Below are positions 8,397 to 17,480 of a DNA stretch of 64,000 nt, one piece after another. This DNA comes from Oceanimonas doudoroffii (lineage in GTDB: Bacteria > Pseudomonadota > Gammaproteobacteria > Enterobacterales > Aeromonadaceae): contig NZ_NBIM01000001.1 in NCBI RefSeq assembly GCF_002242685.1, forward strand, positions 930,001-994,000. The letters run 5' to 3'. Under the pieces are notes generated by a model. That model saw nothing but the letters and a program-made list of their open reading frames with translations. It ran no database searches and had not been told where the DNA came from. The position numbers were made by a program, and so were the translations under genes. Positions within the stretch are counted from its first letter, which is position 1. Each line of letters opens with the position of its first letter.

Positions 8397-9365
8397 CTAG
8401 ATTCGGCTCAACACCCCAGCCCCGTTCAGCCGATACAGGGCCAGATCCTCGGCCATAAACAGCCGCCCGGCATAGTGGGCCCGGGCTTCCAGCTCCAGAT
8501 CCGCCACCGTCAGGCCGGGGCCGCCGTGCCGGTAACGGGGGCTGAAATGGGTGAGCACCAGATTGGGGACCCCCGCCTTTGCAGCAAAGGCGGCCACCGC
8601 GGCGGCACTGCTGTGTTGCGGCTCGGGGCCCACCCTGGCCGCCACCTCACGGGTATAAGTGGCCTCGTGCACCAGCACGCTGGCGCCCTTCACCGCCTCA
8701 TTGAGCAGGGCCGGGGTGTCGTTATCACCGCCAATCACCACCTTGCGCGGGGTGGGCGGCGCCAGCTGATAGTCCCGCCCCTTGATAATACGGCCATCGT
8801 CCAGCGTGATCACTTCGCCCCGGTGCAGCCGCCCCCACAGCGGCCCGGCGGGCACACCGTCGGCCCTTAACCTGGCGGTGTCGAGCCGGCTGGGCAGGCC
8901 GGTTTCGGTGAAGGCATAGCCAAAGCTGGGCAGCCGGTGCGACAGCGCGGTGGCGGAGACCTCAAACTGCTCCAGCGCCAGCGGTGCCGCCCCGGCGGCC
9001 AGCTCCTCCACCGACACAAACCGCAAGGCATAGTTCAGCTGCAGCTGGCTGACGGCGGCGGTATGCTCCACCCAGGCCTGCAGGCCCGCCGGGCCAATAA
9101 TGGTTAGCGGCGCCGTGCGCCCGTTCAGTCCGGCACTGGCCAGCAGCCCGGGCAGGCCGTAACAGTGATCCCCGTGCAGATGGGTAATGCACACCGCCTG
9201 CAGCCAGTGCAGCGACAGGGGCGCCCGCAGCAACCGGTGCTGGGTGCCCTCACCACAGTCCACCAGCAACCAGGTTTTGGCCTTGTGCCGGCGCAGCGCC
9301 ACCGCCGACAGGCTGCGCCCCCGAGTCGGTACGCCCGATGAAGTACCCAGAAAAACCAGCTCCAT
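8397..9365 (-). CDS. rnz: Ribonuclease Z (tRNA 3'-endonuclease, ElaC/RNase BN)
   Basis: A 322-residue metallo-beta-lactamase-fold nuclease. The zinc motif THLHGDH (His62, His64, Asp66, His67) and the N-terminal MELVFLGTSSGVPT are characteristic. The ATG at 9365 is used rather than the upstream in-frame GTG because it aligns with the family start. It processes tRNA 3' ends or acts as RNase BN in the cytoplasm. It converges with the AhpD-like gene, 12 bases apart. Confidence 0.92.
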   Translation of the reverse strand: MELVFLGTSSGVPTRGRSLSAVALRRHKAKTWLLVDCGEGTQHRLLRAPLSLHWLQAVCITHLHGDHCYGLPGLLASAGLNGRTAPLTIIGPAGLQAWVEHTAAVSQLQLNYALRFVSVEELAAGAAPLALEQFEVSATALSHRLPSFGYAFTETGLPSRLDTARLRADGVPAGPLWGRLHRGEVITLDDGRIIKGRDYQLAPPTPRKVVIGGDNDTPALLNEAVKGASVLVHEATYTREVAARVGPEPQHSSAAAVAAFAAKAGVPNLVLTHFSPRYRHGGPGLTVADLELEARAHYAGRLFMAEDLALYRLNGAGVLSRI

Positions 9366-9532
9366 ATCTTGTCCGTATTGATTCCTGACGGTGTTTTTCA
9401 CTGCATTTTATGCCGGTTTTTGCCAATTATCATTGCCGGGCGGGCTATGTTACCCTGCCCCTTCATACCCTGTTAACCGGGCGACATTGCTGATGTCGTA
9501 ACATTCACCGCACCAAACGCCAACCGGAGGCC

Positions 9533-11758
9533 ATGGTGACCCTACCCACAAGACGTTTGCTGCCGCTGCTGTGGCTGCTTTTTGCCCTTCCCCTTGGCCT
9601 GGCACAGGCTCAGAGCCAGACCACCGACACGCCACCCTATTCCGCCCTGGCCGACCTGCTGGAAAACGAGCAGTCCCGGGACGCACTCGTTAACGAGCTG
9701 CGTAACCTGGCGCAAGGCACGCCGGCAGAAGCCAATGCTGCCGCCTCGGCCGCCGCGGAGCCTTCCGCCTCTCGTGAACTGGCCCAGAGTACTCGCGCCA
9801 TTGCCGAAGGCTTGGGCGATCAGTTCACCGTGCTGGCCGACGTGCTCAATAATCTGGCCGAGGGCCGCCTGACCGGCGATAACGGCCAGTTCAGCATGAG
9901 CGGGTTGCTGGATGCCAGCCTGAACCTGGGCCTGGTGATCGCCGCCACCCTGGCGGCCTTTCTGCTGCTGCGCCGGCTGGCGGGACCATTATTTTCCCGG
10001 CTGGACCACTGGTCCCGCCACGGCGCCGGCAACACGCCGGTGCTGCGGTTGGTGCTGTGCGTGGCGCTGGCAGCGGCGCTGGATGTGCTGGCGGTGGGGC
10101 TGGCCTATGTGGGCGGTAACCTGGTGGCCACCTTTGCGGTGGGCGTCACCGGCGAGCAGAGCACCCAGGCTTCGCTGTTTCTTAACGCCTTTATGGTGAT
10201 CGAGTTGCTCAAGGCGGGCCTGCGCATGCTGTTTTCCAGCCGCTACAATGGCCTGCGACTGTTGCCCATTCACGCCACCGAAGCCGCCTACTGGAACCGC
10301 TGGCTGGCGCTGCTGATCAGCCTGCTGGGCTATGGCGTCATGGTGATGGAGCCGCTGGTGGCCATTCATGTGTCACCGGCCCTGAGCCAGGGCCTGAACA
10401 CCCTGCTGATGCTGGCGGCCTTTGGCTATGCGGTGGCGGTCATCCTCAAAAACCGTCGTCGCCTGAGCGCGGCACTGCGGGATCGGGCCAATCAAAGCAG
10501 CCTGACCGCCAGCAAGCTCAGCCTGCAATTGCTGGCCCGCACCTGGCACTGGCTGGCACTGGGCTATTTCACCGTGGTGCTGGTACTGGTGCTGCTGAGC
10601 CCGAGCAACGCCCTGCCCTTTGTGCTGTTCGCCACCCTCAAGACCCTGGGGGTAATAGGCGTGGGCGCCTTGCTCTCGGCCCTGCTCGGCCAGATCATAG
10701 GCCGGCGCATTCGCCTGTCGGACGATCTGCGCCGCAAGCTGCCACTGCTTGAGGCCCGGCTCAACAGCTATATCCCCAACGGTCTGCGTTTTGTGCGCCT
10801 GCTGCTGCTGACGGCAGTGATCCTGCTCAGCCTGAATGCCTGGCAAGTGCTGGATCTGGCCACCTGGTATGCGTCCGACGCCGGTGGGGTGTTGATGGGT
10901 CGTATTGTTTCAGTGGCGTTCATACTGGCCATGGCCGCCGCCATCTGGGTCGGCCTGGCGAGCCTGATCGAGCACAAGCTTAACCCCGAAACCGGCACCG
11001 GTATGCCCTCGGCCCGCACCCAGACCTTGCTGTCGCTGTTTCGCAGTGCCCTGGCGGTATTGCTGGTGACCATGACGGTGATGATTGCGCTGTCGGAGCT
11101 GGGCATTGATATCGGTCCGCTCATTGCCGGCGCCGGTGTGCTGGGCCTGGCCATTGGTTTTGGCGCCCAGAAGCTGGTGCAGGACGTGATTACCGGGGTG
11201 TTTATTCAGATTGAAAACGCCATGAACACCGGCGATGTGGTGACCCTGGGCGGCATTACCGGCACCGCCGAAAAACTCAGCATTCGCTCGGTGGGCATTC
11301 GTGACCTGAGCGGCACCTATCACATCATTCCGTTTTCCAGTGTGGATACGGTGTCGAACTACATGCGCGACTTTGCCTACCATGTGGGTGAATACCGAGT
11401 GGCCTACCGGGAGAACATTGACGAGGCCATTGCCCATCTGCAGCACGCCTTTGAAGAGCTGGTGGCCGATCCTGAGCAAAAGCCTTATGTGCTGGAGGCA
11501 CTGGAGGTGGCCGGTGTGATTGCCCTGGCCGACAGCTCGGTGAACATTCGCGTGCGCATCATGACCGCCCCCGGCATGCAGTGGGCCGTGGGCCGAGCCT
11601 ATAACCGGCTGGTGAAGATGCACTTTGAACAGGCCGGCATCGAGATCCCCTACCCGCAAAGCACGGTACATTTCGAGGGCAGTCGTCAGGGAGAAGCCCC
11701 GGCACTGAAGCTGGAGCGGGCAACCTCATCGGCGCGCCATACCGGCACTTGCGGCTAA
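9533..11758 (+). CDS. Large MscS-family mechanosensitive channel (YbiO-like)
   Basis: A 741-residue inner-membrane protein. It has a signal-like N-terminus (residues 1-27), a short periplasmic helical region, many membrane helices, and then the MscS core. The pore helix and beta-domain region include GLAIGFGAQKLVQDVITG and ENAMNTGDVVTLGG. The size and architecture match YbiO/MscM-type channels that protect against hypo-osmotic shock. CGGAGG precedes the ATG at 9533. It is a monocistronic unit ending in a strong terminator. Confidence 0.88.
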   Translation: MVTLPTRRLLPLLWLLFALPLGLAQAQSQTTDTPPYSALADLLENEQSRDALVNELRNLAQGTPAEANAAASAAAEPSASRELAQSTRAIAEGLGDQFTVLADVLNNLAEGRLTGDNGQFSMSGLLDASLNLGLVIAATLAAFLLLRRLAGPLFSRLDHWSRHGAGNTPVLRLVLCVALAAALDVLAVGLAYVGGNLVATFAVGVTGEQSTQASLFLNAFMVIELLKAGLRMLFSSRYNGLRLLPIHATEAAYWNRWLALLISLLGYGVMVMEPLVAIHVSPALSQGLNTLLMLAAFGYAVAVILKNRRRLSAALRDRANQSSLTASKLSLQLLARTWHWLALGYFTVVLVLVLLSPSNALPFVLFATLKTLGVIGVGALLSALLGQIIGRRIRLSDDLRRKLPLLEARLNSYIPNGLRFVRLLLLTAVILLSLNAWQVLDLATWYASDAGGVLMGRIVSVAFILAMAAAIWVGLASLIEHKLNPETGTGMPSARTQTLLSLFRSALAVLLVTMTVMIALSELGIDIGPLIAGAGVLGLAIGFGAQKLVQDVITGVFIQIENAMNTGDVVTLGGITGTAEKLSIRSVGIRDLSGTYHIIPFSSVDTVSNYMRDFAYHVGEYRVAYRENIDEAIAHLQHAFEELVADPEQKPYVLEALEVAGVIALADSSVNIRVRIMTAPGMQWAVGRAYNRLVKMHFEQAGIEIPYPQSTVHFEGSRQGEAPALKLERATSSARHTGTCG

Positions 11759-11763
11759 CACGT

Positions 11764-11791
11764 AAAAAAACCGGCCGAGGCCGGTTTTTTA
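11764..11791. terminator. Bidirectional Rho-independent terminator
   Basis: CCGGCC-GA-GGCCGG stem (11771-11784) with seven A on the left and T-rich sequence on the right. It serves the MscS channel gene and the convergent DCC gene, whose stop codon overlaps the T run. Confidence 0.85.
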
Positions 11792-12208
11792 TTGGTCCAG
11801 AAACCGCTCGCTAACATCCTCCGCCGGCACCCAGCAGTGCTCGGTGCGGCCAAACCAGCGGTAACGGCGGGCGCCAATCATGTCATAGACCCGGTCGCGC
11901 AGCGGCCGCGGCACCAGCAACAGCACCTTCAGCAGCGGCCAGGGGGCGGAAAGCCGGCCGGCAGTGCGCAACGCGGCGGTGGATCTGAGCCAGACGCCCT
12001 GCTCATCAATCAACACCACCGAGCTCAGATTCGCCGCCGCCTTGATGCCGTAACGGGCCAGCAGTTGCTGCGCCACCGGCGATTGCAGCGAGGCAAAGCG
12101 AAACTGCTTGCCGGGATCGTGCTCAATGACGAAACGCACCGAGCCGGTACACAGGTTGCACACGCCGTCAAACAGCAGAATGGGGCCCTGTTCAGCAGCT
12201 GAGATCAT
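11789..12208 (-). CDS. DCC-family thiol-disulfide oxidoreductase-like protein
   Basis: A 139-residue DUF393/DCC-family protein. The defining motif FDGVCNLC places Asp14, Cys17 and Cys20 at the N-terminus, a thioredoxin-like CxxC. The ATG at 12208 has GGAG about 11 bases upstream; an upstream TTG is less likely. Its 5' end overlaps the 3' end of the HTTM gene by 17 bases, indicating coupled expression. DCC and HTTM proteins are often neighbours or fused in bacteria, but their joint substrate is unknown. Confidence 0.82.
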   Translation of the reverse strand: MISAAEQGPILLFDGVCNLCTGSVRFVIEHDPGKQFRFASLQSPVAQQLLARYGIKAAANLSSVVLIDEQGVWLRSTAALRTAGRLSAPWPLLKVLLLVPRPLRDRVYDMIGARRYRWFGRTEHCWVPAEDVSERFLDQ

Positions 12209-13613
12209 AACGGCGGCTCCGTTGTGGCGGGCGTTCAAAGGGCACCCGCAGGGGCAATATCCAGTCGGCCTGACGCAGACTGCGCTTCACCTGGGTGAGA
12301 TCCCGCTGTGGATCTATCAGCAGCGCCGCCGGGCGGCCGTTCAGCGACACACAGCTGCGAACCCGCACCTCTACATCACTGACTCCCAGCTCCCGCTCCC
12401 AGACCCGCTCAATATGATGGGCCAGCTGCACGATCAGATCCGGGCGAGTGCCCACCTTGCGGGCCTGGTGCGGAAACAAAAAGTCATTCGGCTCCACCCG
12501 CCATTCCCGACGGGTGGGCGGGTCGAACACACGAAACTCAATATCGGCCTTCTTGTCGCGCAGCTTCATCATCCAGGCAAAGGTGTGACCTTCCTCGGTC
12601 CAGCTGGGATTGCCCTCATAGAGCAGGTGGCGCAGCGGCAACAGCACCTGCACCGCAAACCATACCACCATGCCTCCCAGCACCACCCGGCGCAGCGCCA
12701 GGCCGGGTGTTGGTCCCGGTAATGAAGGCCGATACGGTGCCGGCGTGAGCCCCATCCGCCGCCGCAGGCCATGCAGCACCTGTCTTGGCCAGTCGGGATC
12801 CAGGAACAGCAGCGTGGCCGCCATGGTCAGCCACGGGAAAATGCCGATGGTGAACATGAAGTGATTCGACAGGTGAAAGCCGCAGTAGGCCAGAATGATT
12901 GGCAGCCGAGTGCGCCGCCACAGCAGCAGCGGCGCCCCCACCAGGTGTACGGCAATGGCGCCGTAGGCGGCCACCGCCACCATCCAGTCCTGTTCCAGCC
13001 AGGGGCCGATGAGCGGGGCCTCGGCGCGGCGCGCCAGCCACATGCCCAGGGGCTCCAGCCTGAGCCAGTCGGGGTTGAGCTTGACCAGGCCGGCAAAGAT
13101 CAGCATGACCTCCATCTGGCCCCGCAACAGCCATACCGACCACAACCCCACCGTGGTGCCATCCCGGCCGCCCTTGCGCCAGGCATCCACCGACCAGATG
13201 CGATGGGCCGGCACCCATGACAGCAAAAACAGCATCAGGCTGACCAGGTAGAAGTGGTTGAGGTAGCGCGCCTGATCCAGCAGGAATACATAGGTAAAGC
13301 CCAGCCACAACAGCACGATGGCCAGCCGGTAAAACAGGCCGATGGTCACGCACAAGGACAACAGCGCCAGCGCGCCGAACAGCCAGTACATGCCATTGCC
13401 CGGCAGCGGCGTGATCCATTCAAAGCCGTAATAGCTGAACAGAAAATCGGGGCTAATGTAGTAGCGCTCAATCCAGTCATGGCGGTAGAAGCGACCGCAC
13501 TCGACCAGCATGATCACGCCAAAACAGATGCGAAAAAACGCCAGCGACGCGGCATCCACCTGCTCAAACAGGCGGCCGGTCACGAAAGAGGAACAGGGTC
13601 GACTATGCATCAT
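12192..13613 (-). CDS. HTTM-domain membrane protein (vitamin K-dependent carboxylase-like)
   Basis: A 473-residue polytopic protein. Residues from about 20 to 300 form the HTTM (horizontally transferred transmembrane) domain related to gamma-glutamyl carboxylase, with motifs such as FFRICFGVIMLVECGRF and LNHFYLVSLMLFLLSW. A soluble C-terminal part of about 150 residues follows. The frame runs 345 bases further upstream, but the MM at 13613/13610 is where family similarity begins; no strong ribosome-binding site is visible. It overlaps the DCC gene. The reaction catalysed by bacterial HTTM proteins is mostly unknown. Confidence 0.82.
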   Translation of the reverse strand: MMHSRPCSSFVTGRLFEQVDAASLAFFRICFGVIMLVECGRFYRHDWIERYYISPDFLFSYYGFEWITPLPGNGMYWLFGALALLSLCVTIGLFYRLAIVLLWLGFTYVFLLDQARYLNHFYLVSLMLFLLSWVPAHRIWSVDAWRKGGRDGTTVGLWSVWLLRGQMEVMLIFAGLVKLNPDWLRLEPLGMWLARRAEAPLIGPWLEQDWMVAVAAYGAIAVHLVGAPLLLWRRTRLPIILAYCGFHLSNHFMFTIGIFPWLTMAATLLFLDPDWPRQVLHGLRRRMGLTPAPYRPSLPGPTPGLALRRVVLGGMVVWFAVQVLLPLRHLLYEGNPSWTEEGHTFAWMMKLRDKKADIEFRVFDPPTRREWRVEPNDFLFPHQARKVGTRPDLIVQLAHHIERVWERELGVSDVEVRVRSCVSLNGRPAALLIDPQRDLTQVKRSLRQADWILPLRVPFERPPQRSRRYDLSC

Positions 13614-13881
13614 AACACCGGGTTGGTAAGTGAATAACGATGAGCGTGGCGCGCAATGGACCAGCATACCCGTGGGCGGCCTCGGAGCCCAGCGTTTAAC
13701 ACTGCCGGCGCGCCAGAATCCGCCCCTGGCGCGGGCCGGCCTTTCGTTTCGGCCTGTGAGGTTACGCACCGTTTTACTGCTTGGAAATGCCGGCAGCCAC
13801 ACACTAAAATGGACGGCTAACATACGAACACGGGCTGGCATGCGCTGAGCCGCGCCATAAACGACCAACGGGATAATAACA

Positions 13882-15156
13882 ATGGCCTCAAGCACACCGT
13901 CTTCTGCTCCTTCCCCTGCGCTGCTTAACCCCGTGCTACTCGGTGGCTGCATCATCATTCTGGTCAGTTTTTCCGTTCGGGCTTCCTTTGGACTGTTTCA
14001 GCTGCCCATTGCCGAGGAGTTTAACTGGCCGCGGGCCGACTTTTCCTTTGCCCTCGCCCTGCAGAACCTGTTCTGGGGCATAGGCCAGCCTTTATTCAGC
14101 GCCCTTGCCGAGAAATACGGCGACCGCAAGGCCATTGTGGCCGGGGTGGCCTGCTACGTGGTGGGCATGGTGCTCTCCGCCCTGGCCATCACTCCCGGTC
14201 AGCATCAGTTGCTGGAAATGCTGGTGGGCTTTGGTATTGCCGGTACCGGCTTTGGCGTGATCCTCGCCGTGGTGGGGCGGGCGGCTTCGGATCAGCACCG
14301 CTCCCTGGCCCTGGGCATTGTCACCGCCGCCGGCTCGGCCGGGCAGATAGTCGGGCCGCCACTGACTCAGCTGCTGCTGGACCACCTGCCCTGGCAGTCG
14401 GTGTTTGTCAGTCTGGCGGGCTTTATTCTGCTTTCGCTGCTGGCCCTGGGGCTGATGCGGGTTCCGCCTCCGGCGGCCAAGGGTCCTCAGGATGAAGGCA
14501 TGGGTGTGGTGCTGAAACGGGCGCTGAAGGATCCGTCCTTTCTGTTTATTTTTATCGGCTTTTTCTCCTGCGGCTATCAGCTGGCGTTTATTACCGCCCA
14601 CTTTCCGGCCTTTATTGCCGAAATGTGCAGCGCCATTGCGCCGGACAGCATCATTCAGGCCTTGGGGGTGAGCTCCACCTCCAGCCTCGGTGCCATGGCC
14701 ATTGCCCTTATCGGCCTGTTCAATATCGGCGGCACCCTGCTGGCCGGCTGGCTTGGCAACCGCTATTCACGCAAGTATCTGCTGGCGGTCATTTACGCCC
14801 TGCGTACCCTGGTGTCGGCGGTGTTTATTCTCAACCCCATTACTCCGGAAAGCGTGGTGCTGTTTTCCATGGCCATGGGTGCGCTCTGGCTGGCCACCGT
14901 TCCCCTCACCTCCGGCCTGGTGGCCCAGATATACGGGCTGCGCTATATGGGCACCCTGTATGGCCTAGTGTTCTTCTCCCATCAGCTGGGTGGTTTTATG
15001 GGGGTCTGGCTGGGCGGTACCCTTTATGACCTGCACTCCAATTACCTTATGGTCTGGTGGATTGGCGTGGGCTTTGGTGCCATCTCGGCCCTGGCGCACC
15101 TGCCCATAGAGGAAAAGCCCTGGGCCCAGCGGGGCACGCCGCTGGCCACGGCCTGA
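13882..15156 (+). CDS. Major facilitator superfamily transporter
   Basis: A 424-residue, 12-helix MFS protein. After a Ser/Pro-rich N-terminus the first helix begins near residue 19. The loop after TM2 reads LAEKYGDRKA, the MFS signature A region. The sequence style (NWPRADFSFALAL) resembles the monocarboxylate/oxalate-formate-like branch. The substrate cannot be assigned. GGGATAATAAC precedes the ATG. It is divergent from the HTTM gene across a 268-base gap in which I see no distinct site. Confidence 0.82.
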   Translation: MASSTPSSAPSPALLNPVLLGGCIIILVSFSVRASFGLFQLPIAEEFNWPRADFSFALALQNLFWGIGQPLFSALAEKYGDRKAIVAGVACYVVGMVLSALAITPGQHQLLEMLVGFGIAGTGFGVILAVVGRAASDQHRSLALGIVTAAGSAGQIVGPPLTQLLLDHLPWQSVFVSLAGFILLSLLALGLMRVPPPAAKGPQDEGMGVVLKRALKDPSFLFIFIGFFSCGYQLAFITAHFPAFIAEMCSAIAPDSIIQALGVSSTSSLGAMAIALIGLFNIGGTLLAGWLGNRYSRKYLLAVIYALRTLVSAVFILNPITPESVVLFSMAMGALWLATVPLTSGLVAQIYGLRYMGTLYGLVFFSHQLGGFMGVWLGGTLYDLHSNYLMVWWIGVGFGAISALAHLPIEEKPWAQRGTPLATA

Positions 15157-15187
15157 GCCCACGGGCGCCGGCCGCACGGGCCGGCAC

Positions 15188-15262
15188 CTAACTGCGGCGC
15201 CGCAGGCGCAGATCCCGCCACAAGGGGATCACTGCAAAGACCACCTCCAGCTCCGAGTTCAT
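15188..15262 (-). CDS. Possible 24-residue small protein
   Basis: An ATG at 15262 follows GGCAGGAGTGGCGGCG on the minus strand and opens a 24-codon frame reading MNSELEVVFAVIPLW then an Arg-rich tail (RDLRLRRRS). A hydrophobic patch followed by positive charges would suit a membrane-associated microprotein. It lies in the 243-base gap between the MFS gene and ggt. A GC palindrome (15192-15205) overlaps its end. It could equally be chance. Confidence 0.3.
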   Translation of the reverse strand: MNSELEVVFAVIPLWRDLRLRRRS

Positions 15263-15399
15263 CGCCGCCACTCCTGCCGGGGCGGTAAGGGAAATATTTT
15301 TTCTTATGGCAAAAAGGTACTCATAAGAGAACTACACTCAGCGGGCACCGGTGCGCTTGTGCGCGCCTCTCACCTCGAGCACGGATAAAGGAGCCCCCC

Positions 15400-17139
15400 A
15401 TGAACCGGGCATTACGACCAGTGATTACCCTCTCGCTGCTCACCCTGAGCATCACCCTGCAGGCGGCCCCCGCCGTCAGCACCGGCCAGGGCGGCGCCGT
15501 GGCAACCATTTCGGAGCAGGCCAGCCGGGCCGCCATTGCGATCCTCGACCAGGGCGGCAATGCCATCGACGCCGCCGTGGCGGCGGCCGCCACCCTGGGC
15601 GTGACCGATCCCTTCAGCTGTGGCATTGGCGGCGGGGGCTTTATGCTGATTTACTCCGCCGATGACGACAAGGTCATCAGCATCGACCACAGAGAAACCG
15701 CCCCGGCCTATTTTCACCCCGGCATTTTTCAGCAAAACGGCGAGGCCATGGCCTGGGAAGAGGTGGTGCCCACCGGCATTTCCGTGGGTGTGCCCGGCAC
15801 CGTGCTGGGCTGGCAGGAGGCCCTTGGCCGCTACGGCACCATGAGCCTTGAGCAGACCCTGGCCCCCGCCATTGAGGTGGCGGAGCAGGGCTTTACCGTG
15901 ACCGACAACTTTCACCGCATCGCTCAAAAAAACGAACACAAGTTCGCCCGCTTTGAGCCCAGCCGCGCCCTGTACCTGCAAAACGACAAGGCCCTGCCCG
16001 TGGGCAGCCATTTCAGCAACCCGGATCTGGCCGCCACCTACCGGGCCATTGCCAAAGGCGGCGCTCAGGCCTTTTATGAAGGCGACATCGCCCGCGACAT
16101 TGTGGCGGCGGTCAACCAGCCGCCGGTGGTGGACGGCGTCAGCGTGCTGAGCGCCACCATGACCCTGAACGATCTCAAAGATTACGAAGTGCGGCTGCGT
16201 CAGCCCATTCATTCCACCTACCGGGGCTATGACGTCTATGGCATGGCGCCGCCGTCAAGCGGCGGCATTGCCATTGCCCAGGCACTGAACCTGCTGGAAA
16301 CCCGGGATCTGTCGGCGGCTTCACGCACCGAGGCGGAACACCTGTATCTGGAAGCCTCGCGCCTGGCCTTTGCCGACCGGAACGCCTATGTGGCCGACAC
16401 CGAATTCACCGACGTGCCCATCGCCGGCCTGCTGTCCAAGGAATATGCCAAACACCGGGCCCCGCTGCTGGAAGCCCGGGCCGCCGGCCAGCGCGGGCCG
16501 GGAGATCCCTTTGCCTATCAGGACGATCCTTCCGTGCCCCTGCGCCCCGCCGCCGCCGGCCTGATGCAGGAGTCGGCCCACACCACCCATCTGGCGGTGT
16601 CGGACCGGCACGGCAACGTGGTGGCCTACACCTTTACCATTGAAGACTGGGGCGGCAGCGGCATTGTGGTGCCGGGCCGGGGCTTTTTGCTCAACAACGA
16701 GCTCACCGACTTTGACTTCAGTGCGCCGCACCCCAACGTGGCCGAAGCCTTCAAGCGGCCCCGCTCCAGCATGAGCCCCACCATAGTGCTGCGCGACGGC
16801 AAGCCCGCCTTTACCATAGGCTCACCCGGCGGCTCCACCATCATCACCACCGTGCTGCAGACCATGGTCAACCACATTGATCTGGGCATGTCGCTGGCCG
16901 ATGCCCTGGCGGCCCCGCGCATGAGTCAGCGCAACGGCGACACCACCCTGGTGGAAACCCTGCTCGGCTTTCCCGGCAGCGAGCAGGCCAGGGCGCTCGA
17001 AGCCCTGGGCCACCGCTTTGTGGAAACCGACCAGATCGGCGCCGCCAACGGCATTGCCTTTCATGCCGACGGCTCGGTCACCGCGGTCAGTGAACCCCGC
17101 CGCCACGGCGTGGGCACCGCCCTGGTGCAGCAGCAGTAA
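15400..17139 (+). CDS. ggt: Gamma-glutamyltransferase (glutathione hydrolase)
   Basis: A 579-residue periplasmic Ntn-hydrolase precursor. The signal peptide ends near residue 22 (LQAAP). Autocleavage should occur before Thr395 in SAHTTHLAVSD, giving a large and a small subunit. Substrate-site glycines and the GSPGGSTI motif are present near residue 475. It cleaves glutathione and gamma-glutamyl compounds, releasing cysteinyl-glycine and glutamate. AAGGAG precedes the ATG. It is monocistronic and ends in a hairpin. Confidence 0.93.
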   Translation: MNRALRPVITLSLLTLSITLQAAPAVSTGQGGAVATISEQASRAAIAILDQGGNAIDAAVAAAATLGVTDPFSCGIGGGGFMLIYSADDDKVISIDHRETAPAYFHPGIFQQNGEAMAWEEVVPTGISVGVPGTVLGWQEALGRYGTMSLEQTLAPAIEVAEQGFTVTDNFHRIAQKNEHKFARFEPSRALYLQNDKALPVGSHFSNPDLAATYRAIAKGGAQAFYEGDIARDIVAAVNQPPVVDGVSVLSATMTLNDLKDYEVRLRQPIHSTYRGYDVYGMAPPSSGGIAIAQALNLLETRDLSAASRTEAEHLYLEASRLAFADRNAYVADTEFTDVPIAGLLSKEYAKHRAPLLEARAAGQRGPGDPFAYQDDPSVPLRPAAAGLMQESAHTTHLAVSDRHGNVVAYTFTIEDWGGSGIVVPGRGFLLNNELTDFDFSAPHPNVAEAFKRPRSSMSPTIVLRDGKPAFTIGSPGGSTIITTVLQTMVNHIDLGMSLADALAAPRMSQRNGDTTLVETLLGFPGSEQARALEALGHRFVETDQIGAANGIAFHADGSVTAVSEPRRHGVGTALVQQQ

Positions 17140-17147
17140 GCCCCGTC

Positions 17148-17177
17148 AAAGGGCGGCTTGTCCGCCCTTTGAGTTAT
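17148..17177 (+). terminator. Hairpin terminator after ggt
   Basis: AAAGGGCGG/CCGCCCTTT stem (17148-17170) with a 5-base loop, 8 bases after the ggt stop. The following sequence is only weakly T-rich, so termination may be partial. Confidence 0.6.
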
Positions 17178-17298
17178 TCCCATGACGTCGGTTGCACCCC
17201 AGCAACCGGCACCTCTCCGTCGAGAAATATCTCCGGCCGTCTTCGTCACTAAATAACCGGATTCGGCCGGTTTTTATCGATTTCTATTACCGAATGCG

Positions 17299-17304
17299 TA
17301 TAAT
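17299..17304 (+). promoter_or_regulatory. Candidate -10 box for the riboswitch transcript
   Basis: A consensus TATAAT lies 27 bases upstream of the TPP riboswitch, which would start the leader at about 17311. No good -35 hexamer is visible at the expected distance. Confidence 0.5.
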
Positions 17305-17330
17305 TCCGCTCGCCTTATAACCAAGGCCAA

Positions 17331-17418
17331 ATCCTAAGGGGTGGCATTTCCGCCTGAGATGCGCAACGCGCGAACCCTTTGAACCTGATCCGGTTGATAC
17401 CGGCGTAGGAATAGGAAG
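17331..17418 (+). promoter_or_regulatory. TPP (THI-element) riboswitch
   Basis: The conserved THI-box core is present: AGGGGTGGC, CTGAGATG in the pyrimidine-sensing J2-3 region, AACCCTTTGAACCTGATC, and the closing GGTTGATACCGGCGTAGGAA. It lies 62 bases upstream of the GTG start of the TonB-dependent receptor. When thiamine pyrophosphate is plentiful it should switch that gene off, here probably by sequestering the start region, because no clear terminator follows it. Confidence 0.93.
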
Positions 17419-17480
17419 CTCACAACGCCCTGCCCTGCTCGTATTGTTACCGGGTCTTCGCACTGAAATGGAGATGTAAA

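Noticed and set aside
15192-15205. CTGCGGCGCCGCAG palindrome as a terminator
   Set aside because: Perfect palindrome without loop or T tract, so termination is unlikely; kept only as context for the small frame.
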